A stretch of DNA of 64,000 nucleotides from Pseudenterobacter timonensis (GCF_900021175.1 NZ_FCOP01000013.1:620001-684000), one strand, 5' to 3'. Shown: positions 28,310-39,094, counted from the stretch's first letter. Numbers and translations are program-made. Notes: generated from the letters alone by a model not told the origin.

Positions 28310-29722
28310 TCAGTGGTCAATAAGCTGAAAGCGCAGCCGCACGCAGAGTCCGCCCAGCGTCGCGCTGCGGGTCAGCTGAGGATGGCTGCGGTGCAGCCGG
28401 GCGATATCATTCACCAGCGCCAGACCGATGCCCGAACCAGCCACCTCTCCAGCCGTCGCCAGACGATGAAACGGCGCCAGCGCCTGATGAATCAGGCTCT
28501 CTTCGATACCCGGTCCGTTATCCTCCACGCTCAGCAGCGCCGTGCTCTTCTCCCTCTGCAGAGAGACGGTCACAATTCCCTGCGCCGGAGCGTATTTAAT
28601 GGCATTATCAAGCAGGTTCGCGCAGAGTTCCCCCAGCAGAACCGCATCCCCCTCGATTATGACCGGGCGCTGCTCGCCCTCGTAACCCAGATCGATGCCT
28701 TTACTGCGCGCCTGCGCCAGCCGGGAAAAGCAGCTGCTTTGCACCACCTCCAGCAGATCCACCGCAACAAACTGTTGCTCACCCTGCTCCCGGCGCCTGA
28801 CGGCGGAGAGCTGCAGCAGACGCTCGGTCAGCTGAATGGTGTTATCCAGCGTGGCGTTAATGGCCCGCAGGCTCTCCTGCCATAGCGCCGGATCGCGGCT
28901 CGCCAGCGCGACCGCGGTCTGCGTCTTGAGCACCGCCAGCGGCGTTTTAAGCTGATGGGAGGCGTCTGCGCTGAAGCGCTCCTGTCGTGAGAGCACGCCG
29001 CGCAGCCGGTCGATATAGCGGTTAAACGCCACGATAAGCAGACGCGTTTCCGACCAGGGAAGCAGTTCAGGAAGCGGCGCCAGCAAGCCTGGCTCGCGGC
29101 GCACCATAAGCGAAGAGAGCTGGCGCATGGGGCGCAGCACGCGACGTAACAACCAGGCAGTTAATACCAGCGTCAGCAGTACCAGCAAGCCCTGGGAAAC
29201 CCAGGAGGTAAAGAGCAGATGGCTCGCCAGCAGGCGGCGCGACTGGAGGGTTTCCGCCACATAAATTTCCGCCATCCCGACGATGCCGCCTTCGTTTACC
29301 GGCTGCAGCAGGCGGGCTACGCGAATTGCCGCCCCGCGATACTCGGTGTGATAAAACCAGGCCAGCGCCGGATAGAGCGTGGTACGCGAGGTCGCGGGCG
29401 GCATCTGCGGCAGATCGTCATAGCCGGAGATCACCCTGCCGGCCGGATCCACCACCTTGTAGTAAAGCCGGTCGTTCATATTCAGCTCAAAGCTGTCGAG
29501 CACTACCCACGGCACGTTGACCATCAGCCTGCCATTACGCACCGCGAGCCGCTCCGCCACCGTCCGCGCCGACGACAGCAGGGTGCGATCGTAGGCCTGC
29601 GTCGCGGCCTGCAGCGCGCTGACATAGCTGTTAAAAGCTGATAACCCCCACAGCAGCAGCAGCGGCAGCCCGAGAAACAGCAGCAGCTGAAAATAGAGCG
29701 ACTGTGGTTTAGCCCATCTCAT
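28310..29722 (-). CDS. tctE: Sensor kinase TctE
   Basis: Membrane histidine kinase of the TctDE system that controls tricarboxylate (citrate) uptake. The 470 residues have two membrane helices (about 14-34 and 165-190) bordering a periplasmic sensing domain of the 2CSK_N type, a HAMP-like linker, the H-box FSADASHQLKTPLAVLKT with His256, and HATPase motifs ANLLDNAIKYAP, VEDNGPGI, GSGIGLALV. The ATG at 29722 lies within the last codons of tctD (14-base overlap), and GGAGCAGGGCG upstream serves as ribosome site. Longer in-frame starts inside tctD have no homology and were rejected. Confidence 0.93.
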   Translation of the reverse strand: MRWAKPQSLYFQLLLFLGLPLLLLWGLSAFNSYVSALQAATQAYDRTLLSSARTVAERLAVRNGRLMVNVPWVVLDSFELNMNDRLYYKVVDPAGRVISGYDDLPQMPPATSRTTLYPALAWFYHTEYRGAAIRVARLLQPVNEGGIVGMAEIYVAETLQSRRLLASHLLFTSWVSQGLLVLLTLVLTAWLLRRVLRPMRQLSSLMVRREPGLLAPLPELLPWSETRLLIVAFNRYIDRLRGVLSRQERFSADASHQLKTPLAVLKTQTAVALASRDPALWQESLRAINATLDNTIQLTERLLQLSAVRRREQGEQQFVAVDLLEVVQSSCFSRLAQARSKGIDLGYEGEQRPVIIEGDAVLLGELCANLLDNAIKYAPAQGIVTVSLQREKSTALLSVEDNGPGIEESLIHQALAPFHRLATAGEVAGSGIGLALVNDIARLHRSHPQLTRSATLGGLCVRLRFQLIDH

Positions 29723-30383
29723 CGCCCTGCTCCAGTACATAGCCCAGCCCGCGCAGGGTGGTAATACGGACGTCGCTACCCGCCAGCTTCTTGCGCAGAC
29801 GATGGATATAGAGATCGATACTCTCGGGGCTGACATCGTCACTGAGGCTAAACACCTGGTCAAACAGCTGCTGACGGGAAACCGGCCGGGTGCGGCGATA
29901 CATCAGCACCGTCAGCAGAGAAAGCTCGCGCGGCGTCAGGGAGAGCCGTTCACCGCGCAGGGTAAAATACCCCTCGTCATTAAACTCCAGTCCACCAAGC
30001 TGCGAGGCGGCCTGCGCCCTCCCCTCGCTGCGGCGCAGCAACGCCCGCAGCCGGGCGTCTAACTCCTCCAGCTCAAACGGCTTCGGCAGATAGTCATCCG
30101 CACCGGCGTTGAGCCCCTTTACCCGATCGCTGACCTCGCTACGGGCGGTTAAAAAGAGCACCGGGAGCGTCTGTCCACGCTTTCGCAGCCGGTGCACCAC
30201 CTCCAGCCCGGTCATTTCCGGCATGCCGATATCCAGGATCGCTACCGCGTAACTTTCCCCCTGCAGCAGATGATCGGCGGCGCGGCCGTCAAATACGCAG
30301 TCTACGGCAAATCCGCCGTGCACCAGCGCTTTCTCCAGCCAGCGGGCCAGCTCACGGTTATCTTCGGCGAGTAAGAGACGCAT
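29709..30383 (-). CDS. tctD: Response regulator TctD
   Basis: OmpR-family regulator paired with TctE. The 224 residues contain a receiver domain (AEDN acidic pocket at 6-9; phospho-acceptor D51 in VAILDIGMPEMTG; Lys in YLPKPFELEE near 100) and a winged-helix DNA-binding domain with RQQLFDQVFSLSDDVSPESIDLYIHRLRKKL. It is divergent from tctCBA across 152 bases, the layout seen in Salmonella where TctD activates the transporter genes. Translationally coupled to tctE. Confidence 0.94.
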   Translation of the reverse strand: MRLLLAEDNRELARWLEKALVHGGFAVDCVFDGRAADHLLQGESYAVAILDIGMPEMTGLEVVHRLRKRGQTLPVLFLTARSEVSDRVKGLNAGADDYLPKPFELEELDARLRALLRRSEGRAQAASQLGGLEFNDEGYFTLRGERLSLTPRELSLLTVLMYRRTRPVSRQQLFDQVFSLSDDVSPESIDLYIHRLRKKLAGSDVRITTLRGLGYVLEQGDEMG

Positions 30384-30535
30384 GTCACATCCTGTAAAGT
30401 TCGGGCCGCATTGAAAGAGAAATGAAAGGTTATTGTTTTAACAATCATGCAACGGAACTGCTACACGGCGGTTCACATAATCAATAAAAAACCTACCGTA
30501 CCCGTACTCCCGGTTCGCCGGCGTGAGGATAAACG
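30384..30535. promoter_or_regulatory. Divergent tctD / tctC control region
   Basis: This 152-base gap must carry promoters for tctDE and tctCBA. It holds a perfect inverted repeat ATTGTT-TT-AACAAT at 30432-30445, a possible regulator site. GAGG (30525-30528) lies 7 bases before the tctC ATG. I cannot fix minus-10 and minus-35 elements with confidence. Confidence 0.5.
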
Positions 30536-31516
30536 ATGAAAAAACAGTTACTTTTCACACTTGCTGTAAGCATGTTCATGTCGGGCGCTTCTGCCGTGCA
30601 GGCGCAGGAGGCGCCATCCCGTACGGAATGTATCGCCCCGGCCAAGCCCGGCGGCGGCTTCGACCTGACCTGTAAGCTGATTCAGGTCAGCCTGCTGGAG
30701 ACGAAGGCCATCGAGAAACCGATGCGCGTTACCTACATGCCCGGCGGCGTGGGCGCGGTAGCCTATAACGCCATTGTCGCCCAGCGCCCGGCAGAAGCGG
30801 GCACCGTGGTGGCCTTCTCCGGCGGTTCGCTGCTGAACCTGTCGCAGGGGAAATTTGGTCGTTATGACGTAAATGACGTGCGCTGGCTCGCCACCGTGGG
30901 CACCGATTACGGCATGATCGCCGTTCGCGCCGACTCCCCGTGGAAATCCCTGAAAGATCTGCTGATCGCCATGGAAAAAGATCCCAACAGCGTGGTGATT
31001 GGCGCAGGCGCCTCTATCGGCAGCCAGGACTGGATGAAAGCCGCGCTGCTGGCGCAGCAGGCCAAAGTGGATCCGCACAAAATGCGCTACGTGGCCTTTG
31101 AAGGCGGCGGTGAGCCGGTGACGGCGCTGATGGGCAATCACGTGCAGGCAGTATCGGGCGATCTCAGTGAAATGGTGCCCTACCTGAGCGGGGATAAGAT
31201 CCGCGTGCTGGCGGTCTTCTCCGAAAACCGTCTGCCGGGCCAGCTGGCAGACGTCCCAACCGCCAAAGAGCAGGGTTATAACCTGGTCTGGCCGATCATC
31301 CGCGGCTTCTTCGTCGGGCCAAAAGTGACCGACGCCGAGTACCAGTGGTGGGTGGATACCTTCGCAAAACTTCAGCAAACCGAGGAGTTCAAAAAACAGC
31401 GCGATCTGCGCGGGCTGTTTGAGTTCAACCTGAACGGCAAGCAGCTGGACGAGTACGTGAAAAAACAGGTGAATGACTACCGCGAACAGGCGAAAGCCTT
31501 TGGTCTGGCGAAATAA
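30536..31516 (+). CDS. tctC: Tricarboxylate-binding periplasmic protein TctC
   Basis: Extracytoplasmic receptor of the tripartite tricarboxylate transporter; captures citrate or a related tricarboxylate in the periplasm and hands it to TctAB. The 326 residues have a 23-residue signal peptide (MKKQLLFTLAVSMFMSGASAVQA), then the Bug-type fold with ECIAPAKPGGGFDLTC (substrate loop), MPGGVGAVAYNAIVAQ and MRYVAFEGGGEPVTALMGNHVQAV. Substrate is inferred from the family and operon. First gene of tctCBA, 11 bases before tctB. Confidence 0.93.
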   Translation: MKKQLLFTLAVSMFMSGASAVQAQEAPSRTECIAPAKPGGGFDLTCKLIQVSLLETKAIEKPMRVTYMPGGVGAVAYNAIVAQRPAEAGTVVAFSGGSLLNLSQGKFGRYDVNDVRWLATVGTDYGMIAVRADSPWKSLKDLLIAMEKDPNSVVIGAGASIGSQDWMKAALLAQQAKVDPHKMRYVAFEGGGEPVTALMGNHVQAVSGDLSEMVPYLSGDKIRVLAVFSENRLPGQLADVPTAKEQGYNLVWPIIRGFFVGPKVTDAEYQWWVDTFAKLQQTEEFKKQRDLRGLFEFNLNGKQLDEYVKKQVNDYREQAKAFGLAK

Positions 31517-31527
31517 CCGGAGGCGCT

Positions 31528-31959
31528 ATGAGCGATCGCATTTTTGCCGGGATCTGGCTCCTGCTCTGCATCGGCGGGCTGTTTGTCGCCTGGCAGATCC
31601 ACAGCGAATACAGCTATGAACCCGTGGGGCCACGCCCCTTTCCGCTGGGCATTGTTGGCCTGATGCTGCTCTGCTCGGTGGCCCTGCTGCTGCGCCATCC
31701 GGACACCGTGGAGTGGCCGCCACGCCGCACGCTGCAACGTCTGCTGGTAATGGTGATTGTCCTGCTAATGTACGCGTGGGGCTTTGAGTGGCTCGGCTTC
31801 CCGATTGCCACCGCCCTGCTGACGATGGTGATTGGCATACTGTTTAACGCCTCGCTGCCTGCGGCGGGGATCTCCGGGGTCGTACTGGGCATTTTACTCT
31901 GGTACGCCTTCGACCGCCTGCTGGACGTGACCCTGCCGCTCGGCGCATGGTTTAATTAA
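31528..31959 (+). CDS. tctB: Tricarboxylate transporter small subunit TctB
   Basis: Small membrane subunit of the TTT transporter. The 143 residues contain four hydrophobic helices (roughly 5-22, 37-52, 70-90, 100-140), characteristic of TctB. GGAGG precedes the ATG. It lies between tctC and tctA with 11-base gaps on both sides, so the three genes form one operon. Confidence 0.92.
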   Translation: MSDRIFAGIWLLLCIGGLFVAWQIHSEYSYEPVGPRPFPLGIVGLMLLCSVALLLRHPDTVEWPPRRTLQRLLVMVIVLLMYAWGFEWLGFPIATALLTMVIGILFNASLPAAGISGVVLGILLWYAFDRLLDVTLPLGAWFN

Positions 31960-31970
31960 CGGAGCACGCT

Positions 31971-33485
31971 ATGGATACCTGGATCTATCTCTCTCAGGGT
32001 TTTGCGGTAGCGATGACGCCGGAAAACCTGGTTATTGCCCTGATAGGCTGTTTTGTCGGGACGATTGTCGGCCTGCTTCCGGGGCTGGGGCCGATTAACG
32101 GCGTGGCCATCCTGCTGCCGCTGGCTTTTGCCCTGCATCTGCCTGCGGAATCGGCGCTGATCCTGCTGGCGACCGTCTATATCGGCTGTGAATATGGCGG
32201 GCGGATCTCGTCGATCCTGCTTAACGTCCCCGGCGACGCGGCGGCGATCATGACGGCGCTGGACGGCTATCCGATGGCACAGCAGGGACGCGGCGGCGTG
32301 GCGCTCTCCATCTCTGCCGTCAGCTCCTTCTTCGGATCGCTGATTGCGATTGGCGGCATTATTCTCTTTGCGCCGGTGCTGGCCCAGTGGTCGCTGGCGT
32401 TCGGCCCGGCGGAATATTTCGCGCTGATGGTTTTTGCCATCGCCTGCCTTGGTAGCATGATGGCGCAAAACCCGCTGAAATCCTTTCTGGCGGCGCTGAT
32501 TGGCCTGGGGCTCGCCACCGTCGGTGTGGATGCCAACACCGGCGTCTACCGCTTTACCTTCGACAGCGTGCATCTCTCCGATGGCGTGCAGTTTATTGTG
32601 GTGGTGATTGGTCTCTTCTCGGTATCCGAAATTCTGCTGATGCTGGAGCATACCAGCAGCGGCCAGACGCTGGTGCGTAAAACGGGAAGGATGCTCTTTA
32701 ACGCCAGAGAGGGGTTACAGTGCGTGGGGACTACGCTGCGCTCTTCGGTGATCGGCTTCTTCGTCGGCATCCTGCCGGGAGCCGGAGCGACCATCGCCAG
32801 CGCCATTACCTACATGACGGAGAAAAAGCTCAGCGGCAACAGCGACAGCTTCGGCAAAGGGGATATCCGCGGCGTCGCCGCACCGGAGGCCGCCAATAAC
32901 GCCTCGGCCTGCGGCTCGTTTATTCCGATGCTCACCCTGGGCGTCCCCGGTTCAGGCACCACGGCGGTCATGATGGGAGCGCTGACGCTCTATAACATCA
33001 CCCCCGGCCCGGCGATGTTCACCGAGCAGCCGGATATCGTCTGGGGCCTGATCGCCGCGCTGCTGATCGCCAACGTCATGCTGCTGGTAATGAATATTCC
33101 GCTGATTGGCCTCTTTACCCGCATGCTGACCATTCCGCTCTGGTTTCTGGTGCCCGCCATCGCCGCCGTCTCGGCAGTAGGCGTCTATGCGGTGCACAGC
33201 ACCACCTTCGATCTGGTGCTGATGGTGGCGCTGGGGGTGTTGGGCTACATCTTACGCAAGATGCAGTTCCCCATGTCGCCGCTGATCCTCGGCTTTGTGT
33301 TGGGCGAAATGCTGGAGCAGAACCTGCGCCGTGCCCTCTCCATCAGTAACGGCAACATGGCGATTCTGTGGGAAAGCGGCGTAACAAAAACGCTGCTGGC
33401 GATGGCGATCCTGGTGATTGTGATGCCGCCGGTCCTGCGCCTGCTGCGTAAGCGCAGCCGCAGGGCGCAGGTGGATGTCGGCTGA
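31971..33485 (+). CDS. tctA: Tricarboxylate transporter large subunit TctA
   Basis: Main permease of the TTT transporter, driving Na+/H+-coupled tricarboxylate import. The 504 residues have about 12 membrane helices and the family signatures [21 protein letters not shown] (near 28-48, two GxLPG-type motifs) and [22 protein letters not shown] (near 265-285), and the [35 protein letters not shown] stretch. The stop codon abuts that of convergent menE with no space; the nearest terminator is inside menE at 33525-33555. Confidence 0.94.
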   Translation: MDTWIYLSQGFAVAMTPENLVIALIGCFVGTIVGLLPGLGPINGVAILLPLAFALHLPAESALILLATVYIGCEYGGRISSILLNVPGDAAAIMTALDGYPMAQQGRGGVALSISAVSSFFGSLIAIGGIILFAPVLAQWSLAFGPAEYFALMVFAIACLGSMMAQNPLKSFLAALIGLGLATVGVDANTGVYRFTFDSVHLSDGVQFIVVVIGLFSVSEILLMLEHTSSGQTLVRKTGRMLFNAREGLQCVGTTLRSSVIGFFVGILPGAGATIASAITYMTEKKLSGNSDSFGKGDIRGVAAPEAANNASACGSFIPMLTLGVPGSGTTAVMMGALTLYNITPGPAMFTEQPDIVWGLIAALLIANVMLLVMNIPLIGLFTRMLTIPLWFLVPAIAAVSAVGVYAVHSTTFDLVLMVALGVLGYILRKMQFPMSPLILGFVLGEMLEQNLRRALSISNGNMAILWESGVTKTLLAMAILVIVMPPVLRLLRKRSRRAQVDVG

Positions 33486-34847
33486 TTACCTTCTCAGCGA
33501 GGCGTTTACCCACTGCTGTAACGCACGGCGGGAGATTTTAATCCCGCCGTTTTTTAACCCGTCAGGCAACACCAGCCAGTGCACCGGCTGCTGAAAGCGA
33601 GCCAGCCTGTCACGCACCCAGAGCGGAAAAGCGGCGATATCGGCCCCCTCTTCGCACTCCACTACCGCGACCGGTCGCTGTCCGAACTCGGCGTCATCCA
33701 GCGGCACCACAAAGACCTGGCTTATCTGCGGATGGGCGCCGATTACCCGCTCCACCTCTTCCGGCTGGATCCCCTCTCCGCCACTGAAAAAGAGGTTATC
33801 CATGCGTCCCAGGATAGTGAGCGTGCCGTCACGCAGCTCGCCGCGATCGCGGGTGGCAAACCAGCCCTGCTCGTTGACCAGCGGCGTCAGTACCCCGTCG
33901 CGCCAGTAGCCGGAGGCCATACTTCGCGCCTTCAGCCAGACTTCGCCCTCGACAATCCGCACTTCCCTGCCTGGCAGCGCATGTCCCACGTCCGCCAGTC
34001 CGTCCGCCTCCTTCGCACAGACCGTGGAAGCAAACTCGGTCAGCCCGTAGCCGCACCAGGTGCGTATCCCCTGCTCCCTTGCCCGTAGCGTCAGTTCAAC
34101 CGGAATCGCCGCGCCGCCGAGCAACACCGCCTTCAGGGCGACTTCGCTGCGATCGTTAATCAGCCGCCAGAGCTGGGTAGGCACCAGCGAGGCGTGGGTG
34201 CAGCCTGCCAGCATCTGCGCCAGCGGCTGTTTGTCCCGCACGGTTAACCGCGCCCCCGCCTGCAGCCAGCGCCACACGATCCCCTGGCCCGACACGTGGA
34301 ACAGCGGCAGCGAGAGCAGCCAGTCATCTTCCCCGCCGTAAGGCATCAGCGCCAGCACCCCTTCGGCGCTGGCAAGGTGGGCCGCGCAGGTATGCACTGC
34401 CGCTTTCGGTAGACCAGTTGAACCGGAGGTTAAGGTCATAGAGGCGAGCCGATCCGGGCGCCAGGTTACCGCATGGCTGCCGGTTGCCTGCGCAAAATTC
34501 AGCGCTGGCAGCCCCGGGTAATCACCATCCAGTACCAGGCCGAAGCGCAGGGTGAGCTGCGGCAACAGCACGTCCAGCAGGGGGCGCGGCAGCTGGGGAT
34601 TGACGGGCAGAATGCGCGCCCCGCACTGGAGTAACGCCAGCCAGGCCAGCAGCGTGTCGGGGTGGTTTTGCGCCATCAGCATTACGCCGTCGCCTTCTCT
34701 TACCCCCTGCTTCGCAAAGCCGCCCGCCAGCGCGTCGATGCGCTGGCAAAGCTGGCTCCAGCTGAGCGTTTCGTCGTTAAGACGCAGGGCAAGACGATCG
34801 GGCTGAATCGCGCGCCAGCGGCGCCAGGGCCAGTCATTAACGATCAT
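33486..34847 (-). CDS. menE: o-Succinylbenzoate-CoA ligase MenE
   Basis: Adenylate-forming enzyme that activates o-succinylbenzoate with ATP and CoA in menaquinone synthesis. The 453 residues show the ATP-binding loop [17 protein letters not shown], the core GYGLTEFAS, the hinge [22 protein letters not shown] and the C-terminal catalytic lysine loop [13 protein letters not shown]. Last gene of menFDHBCE; its start overlaps the menC stop (4 bases). The codons for [10 protein letters not shown] also form a plus-strand intrinsic terminator (33525-33555), so this end of the gene is under dual constraint. Confidence 0.95.
   Translation of the reverse strand: MIVNDWPWRRWRAIQPDRLALRLNDETLSWSQLCQRIDALAGGFAKQGVREGDGVMLMAQNHPDTLLAWLALLQCGARILPVNPQLPRPLLDVLLPQLTLRFGLVLDGDYPGLPALNFAQATGSHAVTWRPDRLASMTLTSGSTGLPKAAVHTCAAHLASAEGVLALMPYGGEDDWLLSLPLFHVSGQGIVWRWLQAGARLTVRDKQPLAQMLAGCTHASLVPTQLWRLINDRSEVALKAVLLGGAAIPVELTLRAREQGIRTWCGYGLTEFASTVCAKEADGLADVGHALPGREVRIVEGEVWLKARSMASGYWRDGVLTPLVNEQGWFATRDRGELRDGTLTILGRMDNLFFSGGEGIQPEEVERVIGAHPQISQVFVVPLDDAEFGQRPVAVVECEEGADIAAFPLWVRDRLARFQQPVHWLVLPDGLKNGGIKISRRALQQWVNASLRR
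33525..33555 (+). terminator. tctCBA terminator inside menE coding sequence
   Basis: Perfect nine-base stem ACGGCGGGA/TCCCGCCGT with an eight-base loop, followed on the plus strand by six T (33550-33555). It lies 40 bases past the tctA stop but entirely within the 3' coding end of menE. Confidence 0.8.
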
Positions 34848-35809
34848 CGCAGCGTCTCCAGCGCCTCAACGCCCGCCAGGGGCAATGGGCTGTCGGGCCA
34901 GCGCCGCAGCAGTTGAGTCTGCATAAGGTGGAGCGTATCCAGGCCCGGCAGAGTCTGCGGCGTCAGCCAGGCGGCGATGCGCGCCAGCTGCGTCAGCCCG
35001 AGGCTCGATTCGATGGAGGAGCTAATCACCGCCGTCAGTCCCAGCCGATGCGCCGCTTCCACCTGGGCTCGCACCTTATCAAGGCTGCCGGTGAGCGTCG
35101 GCTTGATGACCACCGCGCTCACGCCCGGCTCCGCCGCAAAGCGGAAGTCCTCTTCACGCAGGCTCTCATCCCAGGCGATGGCAATCCCGCTCTCCCGGGC
35201 AAAGGCGAGCGAGTCGTCGCGAGATTTGCACGGCTCCTCCAGAAAGGCGATGCGGTCGCGCCAGGCTGGATTAACATACTTCGCGAACTGCTGTGCCCTG
35301 AGCGGCGTCCAGGCGCGATTGGCGTCCAGACGCAGGCGCAGATCGGGGATCGCTTCCAGCAACAGATTAACCATCATGCCGTCGCGCACCGCTTCGTAGA
35401 GTCCTACTTTTACCTTCGCGACCTTCTCCCCAGGCATACCGGAAAGCTGCGCGAACAGCGCGTCGGGATCGCCCGTGCAGAGCGGTGCGGCACGATAGTC
35501 CGCCGCCGCAGGCAGGCTACCCGCCAGTTCAGCCAGCGCGCAGCTAATACCGAAGGCCACCGAGGGCTGCGTCGGCAGCTGCGGCGATCCCCCCTGACGC
35601 CAGGCATCCGCCCACGCCAGAAGCGACGCCTGCGCCTCATCGTGCGTTTCCGCGCTAAAGCCCGGCAGAGGAGAGATTTCCCCCCACCCTTCCCGGCCCG
35701 CGTCCTGCAGATGGATAAACAGGCCGTCACGGGTTTTTAACCGCCGCTCACGCAGCACCACGCCCGCGTCCATCGGTATCTGCCAGCGGTAAACCTGCGC
35801 GTTACGCAT
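34844..35809 (-). CDS. menC: o-Succinylbenzoate synthase MenC
   Basis: Enolase-superfamily dehydratase forming o-succinylbenzoate from SHCHC. The 321 residues show the catalytic Lys in [10 protein letters not shown] (KxK), metal ligands in [15 protein letters not shown] and IAWDES, and the second Lys in [11 protein letters not shown]. Overlaps menE (4 bases) and menB (1 base), so expression is coupled to both. Length agrees with E. coli MenC (320). Confidence 0.96.
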   Translation of the reverse strand: MRNAQVYRWQIPMDAGVVLRERRLKTRDGLFIHLQDAGREGWGEISPLPGFSAETHDEAQASLLAWADAWRQGGSPQLPTQPSVAFGISCALAELAGSLPAAADYRAAPLCTGDPDALFAQLSGMPGEKVAKVKVGLYEAVRDGMMVNLLLEAIPDLRLRLDANRAWTPLRAQQFAKYVNPAWRDRIAFLEEPCKSRDDSLAFARESGIAIAWDESLREEDFRFAAEPGVSAVVIKPTLTGSLDKVRAQVEAAHRLGLTAVISSSIESSLGLTQLARIAAWLTPQTLPGLDTLHLMQTQLLRRWPDSPLPLAGVEALETLR

Positions 35810-36666
35810 TACGGGTTCCGTTTGAATTTGCTGAAGTCAGGCTGACGTTTTTCGTTAAACGCGTTGCGCCCTTCCTGACCCTCTTCGGTCATATAGAAGA
35901 GCATGGTCGCGTTGCCCGCCAGCTCCTGCAGCCCCGCCTGGCCGTCGCAGTCGGCGTTGAGAGCCGCCTTCAGGCAGCGCAGCGCCATCGGGCTGTTTTG
36001 CAGCATTTCACGACACCAGCGCACGGTCTCTTTTTCAAGTTCGGCCACCGGTACCACGGTGTTGACCAGCCCCATATCCAGCGCTTCCTGCGCGTTGTAC
36101 TGCCGGCAGAGGAACCAGATTTCACGCGCTTTTTTCTGACCGACGATGCGGGCCATATAAGAGGCGCCCCAGCCACCGTCAAAGGAGCCGACTTTCGGGC
36201 CGGTCTGGCCAAAGATGGCGTTTTCCGCCGCGATAGTTAAATCGCACATCATATGCAGTACGTGACCGCCGCCGATGGAGAAGCCAGCCACCATCGCCAC
36301 CACCGGTTTCGGGCAGGTACGAATTTGACGCTGGAAGTCGAGCACGTTGAGGTGGTGAACCCCGGAGTCGTCCTGATAGCCGCCGTAGTCGCCGCGCACC
36401 TTCTGGTCGCCGCCAGCGCAGAAGGCTTTTTCCCCTTCGCCGGTCAGGATGATAACGCCGACATTGTCGTCATAGCGGGCATCGGCCAGCGCCTGGATCA
36501 TCTCCTTGACGGTGAGGGGGCGAAACGCGTTGCGTACCTGCGGGCGGTTGATGGTGATTTTGGCAATGCCGTCCGTGGATTTGTGGTAGCGGATGTCGGT
36601 GTAACCTTCGGAACAGTCCTGCCATTCCACCGGTGCGTAAAGCATTTGTTCATCAGGATAGATCAT
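35809..36666 (-). CDS. menB: 1,4-Dihydroxy-2-naphthoyl-CoA synthase MenB
   Basis: Crotonase-family enzyme that closes the naphthoquinone ring of o-succinylbenzoyl-CoA. The 285 residues match E. coli MenB: oxyanion-hole region [16 protein letters not shown] (about 81-96) and [40 protein letters not shown], which carries the bicarbonate-binding QTGPK. The ATG at 36666 gives [15 protein letters not shown], the standard N-terminus; 14 extra codons upstream lie in menH. Start overlaps the menH stop (ATGA). Confidence 0.97.
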   Translation of the reverse strand: MIYPDEQMLYAPVEWQDCSEGYTDIRYHKSTDGIAKITINRPQVRNAFRPLTVKEMIQALADARYDDNVGVIILTGEGEKAFCAGGDQKVRGDYGGYQDDSGVHHLNVLDFQRQIRTCPKPVVAMVAGFSIGGGHVLHMMCDLTIAAENAIFGQTGPKVGSFDGGWGASYMARIVGQKKAREIWFLCRQYNAQEALDMGLVNTVVPVAELEKETVRWCREMLQNSPMALRCLKAALNADCDGQAGLQELAGNATMLFYMTEEGQEGRNAFNEKRQPDFSKFKRNP

Positions 36667-37427
36667 AGCGGGTCCTTTATTGAAAGACGCAGTATTTGAG
36701 CCAGGCACGCCGCCACGGCAGCGGGGTTTTCCCGGTGGGCGTTGTGTCCGGCATGGGAAATCGGATGGCGTTCCGCGTTCAGTTCGGCAGCCAGCGCGCC
36801 GAACTTGCTGTCATGTTCGCCATAGAGATAGTGAAAAGGGATGTTACGGTTGCGCAGCGCTGTACGCAGGTCGGGCTGCCCCGCCAGGGAGGTGGCCTGC
36901 AGCATCGCCGCCAGCGCCTCGCCGTTGTTACGGCTGCGCAAAGCGACCAGCTCGCGGCGCTGCGCGTCGGTGAGGGAGGCGAAAACCGGCTGGCGATACC
37001 AGTCGCTAAAGACGCTCTCCAGCGGCTCGCTGCGAAAGCGCTCAGCCCAGCGCGCGTCGGCGTGGCGTCTCGCCTCCTGCTGCGCCGGATCGGTCAGGCC
37101 AGGATGGCCCCCTTCGACAATAAGTCCCTGCAGCCCTGACGGGCGGGAGGCGTGATACATCGCAACGCGGCCGCCGAGGGAGTAGCCCACCAGCCAGTAT
37201 TCTAGTATGTTGTAACTAAGAAGAGTAGCCCGTAGCCAGGCGTCGACCTCGGCAAACCCCGATACGGTAAGCGCTGCATTATCGCCATGCCCCGGGAGAT
37301 CGAGGAAAAGCTGTGGATAATCCGCCAGCCGCTCCCCCACCGCTCGCCATTCGCGGCGGTCGCCGGAAAAACCGTGCAAAAAGACCAGCCAGGGCAGATT
37401 GTTCCGCGTGCGGGAGGGATGGTTCAT
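36663..37427 (-). CDS. menH: SHCHC synthase MenH
   Basis: Alpha/beta-hydrolase-fold lyase that removes pyruvate from SEPHCHC to give SHCHC. The 254 residues have the nucleophile Ser83 in GYSLGG, the Asp in YGEHDSKF and the His in [10 protein letters not shown], plus the HGFSGD oxyanion region near 18-23. Four-base overlaps with menD and menB. Sequence is more diverged from E. coli than the other Men proteins, as usual for this subunit. Confidence 0.95.
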   Translation of the reverse strand: MNHPSRTRNNLPWLVFLHGFSGDRREWRAVGERLADYPQLFLDLPGHGDNAALTVSGFAEVDAWLRATLLSYNILEYWLVGYSLGGRVAMYHASRPSGLQGLIVEGGHPGLTDPAQQEARRHADARWAERFRSEPLESVFSDWYRQPVFASLTDAQRRELVALRSRNNGEALAAMLQATSLAGQPDLRTALRNRNIPFHYLYGEHDSKFGALAAELNAERHPISHAGHNAHRENPAAVAACLAQILRLSIKDPL

Positions 37428-39094
37428 AGCTGGCTAACCTGCGCCAGTAAGTGCTGCAGCGTTTGCGTGCCGTCGGTCGCGTTGACCACCAGCTCGATAA
37501 GCGTCGCACCCGGCCGCCGCCACGCATTCTCCAGCGCCTCTTCCAGCGCGTTCCAGCTTTCCGGGCGGTGATAGGCCAGGCTGAACATCGCCGCCGCATG
37601 CGCAAATTCCACGTTTTGCGGCATCAGGTAGAAGCGTTCACGTTCATTTTGCGGCGTGGGCAGCAGGGAGAAGATCTGGCCGCCGTTATTATTCACCACG
37701 ATCAGCACAAAGGGGGCGGAGGCCTGCCGCAGCAGCGCCAGGGCGTTAAGGTCGTAAAGCGCGGAGAGGTCGCCCACTATCGCCAGCGTCGGCTTGCCGC
37801 TCGCGCGTTGTACCCCCGCCGCGGTGGAGATCAGCCCGTCGATGCCGCTGGCCCCGCGGTTGCTGTAAACCGGATAGCCCGCCGGCAGACGCGCAAACGC
37901 ATCGATCAAACGCACCACCAGACTGTTGCCGACAAAAAGTTGTCCCTGTCCGGGGAGGTAATGGCTGATGCGGTGCGCGAGTCCGGCCTCGCTGAAGCTT
38001 TCGCAACGCCGGGTCGTCAGTTCCCACGCCTGGCGGGAGAGCTCCGGGATCGCGCTTACCCACGGGTGGCGTTTTTCTGCCGGATGAAGCGCCAGCCACT
38101 CGTCAATCCGGCTGACCAGGCGGCGACCGCGATGATGGGCGGGATCGAGCCGCCCTTCATGCGGATCCACCAGCCAGTACTCCTGCGGCGTGCAGGTCGC
38201 CTGCCACTGGAGCAGCCTCTTCCCGGTCAGGCTCGCGCCAAGCTGAACCACAATCTGCGCCTGCGCCAGTTCGGTGACCGCCCGGGCGTTCCCCAGCCAG
38301 AGGTCGGCGCAGGGCAGCGGCTGTCCGGTCTGGGAGAGGACATCGCCAATTAGCGGCCAGCCGAGCGTTTGCGCCCATTCGGCTACCAGCTTGCCCTCGG
38401 CGGCGCTCATGCGCCCCGCCACTACCACGCCGCGTTTCTGTCGCCAGAAAAACCAGTCCCGCTGTTTCGCGCTCTCAAGCGAGGTTTGCGCCCGCAGCCA
38501 GGGTTGATCGCTTTCCCACCACTCCCCCAGCGCCGCCTGCCACTGCGTGCCGGTTTCATCCATCTCTCCGTAGAGCGGTTCGGCAAAGGGGCAGTTGATA
38601 TGCAGCGCGCCGCTGCGCAGCGAACCGAGGGCGTTATCGAGCGTTGAGACCAGCCAGCTCGCCGGGATATCCTGCGTCGGACGTGGCAGGGAGAGCGCCT
38701 GCGACGGATGCGAGGCGAAGATCCCCTGCTGGCGGATGGCCTGATTTGCCCCGCAGTCGATCAGCTCCGGCGGCCTGTCCGCCGTCAGCAGAATCAGCTT
38801 TTCACCGGTCAGGCCCGCCTCAATCAGCGCCGGGTAGAGGTTGGCTACCGCCGTACCGGAGGTCACAATCACCGCCACCGGCGCCTGGCTGACCTTAGCC
38901 AGCCCCAGCGCCAGATGGCCAAGGCCACGCTCATCAAAATGGGTGTGATGAATAAATGCGCGGTTTTCAGCTGCCGCCAGAGTTAAGGGGGTGGAGCGGG
39001 AGCCCGGGGCGATGCAGACATGCCTGACGCCATGACGGGTCAGCGCTTCGAGGATCACCGCCGCCCAGCGTCGGTTAAATGAACTTACTGACAT
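37424..39094 (-). CDS. menD: SEPHCHC synthase MenD
   Basis: Thiamine-diphosphate enzyme joining 2-oxoglutarate-derived succinic semialdehyde to isochorismate, the first committed step of menaquinone synthesis. The 556 residues carry the catalytic Glu in [18 protein letters not shown] and the ThDP/Mg motif from [12 protein letters not shown] to [10 protein letters not shown]. The ATG at 39094 gives [18 protein letters not shown] as in E. coli. The 88 bases before it separate it from menF. Confidence 0.96.
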   Translation of the reverse strand: MSVSSFNRRWAAVILEALTRHGVRHVCIAPGSRSTPLTLAAAENRAFIHHTHFDERGLGHLALGLAKVSQAPVAVIVTSGTAVANLYPALIEAGLTGEKLILLTADRPPELIDCGANQAIRQQGIFASHPSQALSLPRPTQDIPASWLVSTLDNALGSLRSGALHINCPFAEPLYGEMDETGTQWQAALGEWWESDQPWLRAQTSLESAKQRDWFFWRQKRGVVVAGRMSAAEGKLVAEWAQTLGWPLIGDVLSQTGQPLPCADLWLGNARAVTELAQAQIVVQLGASLTGKRLLQWQATCTPQEYWLVDPHEGRLDPAHHRGRRLVSRIDEWLALHPAEKRHPWVSAIPELSRQAWELTTRRCESFSEAGLAHRISHYLPGQGQLFVGNSLVVRLIDAFARLPAGYPVYSNRGASGIDGLISTAAGVQRASGKPTLAIVGDLSALYDLNALALLRQASAPFVLIVVNNNGGQIFSLLPTPQNERERFYLMPQNVEFAHAAAMFSLAYHRPESWNALEEALENAWRRPGATLIELVVNATDGTQTLQHLLAQVSQL

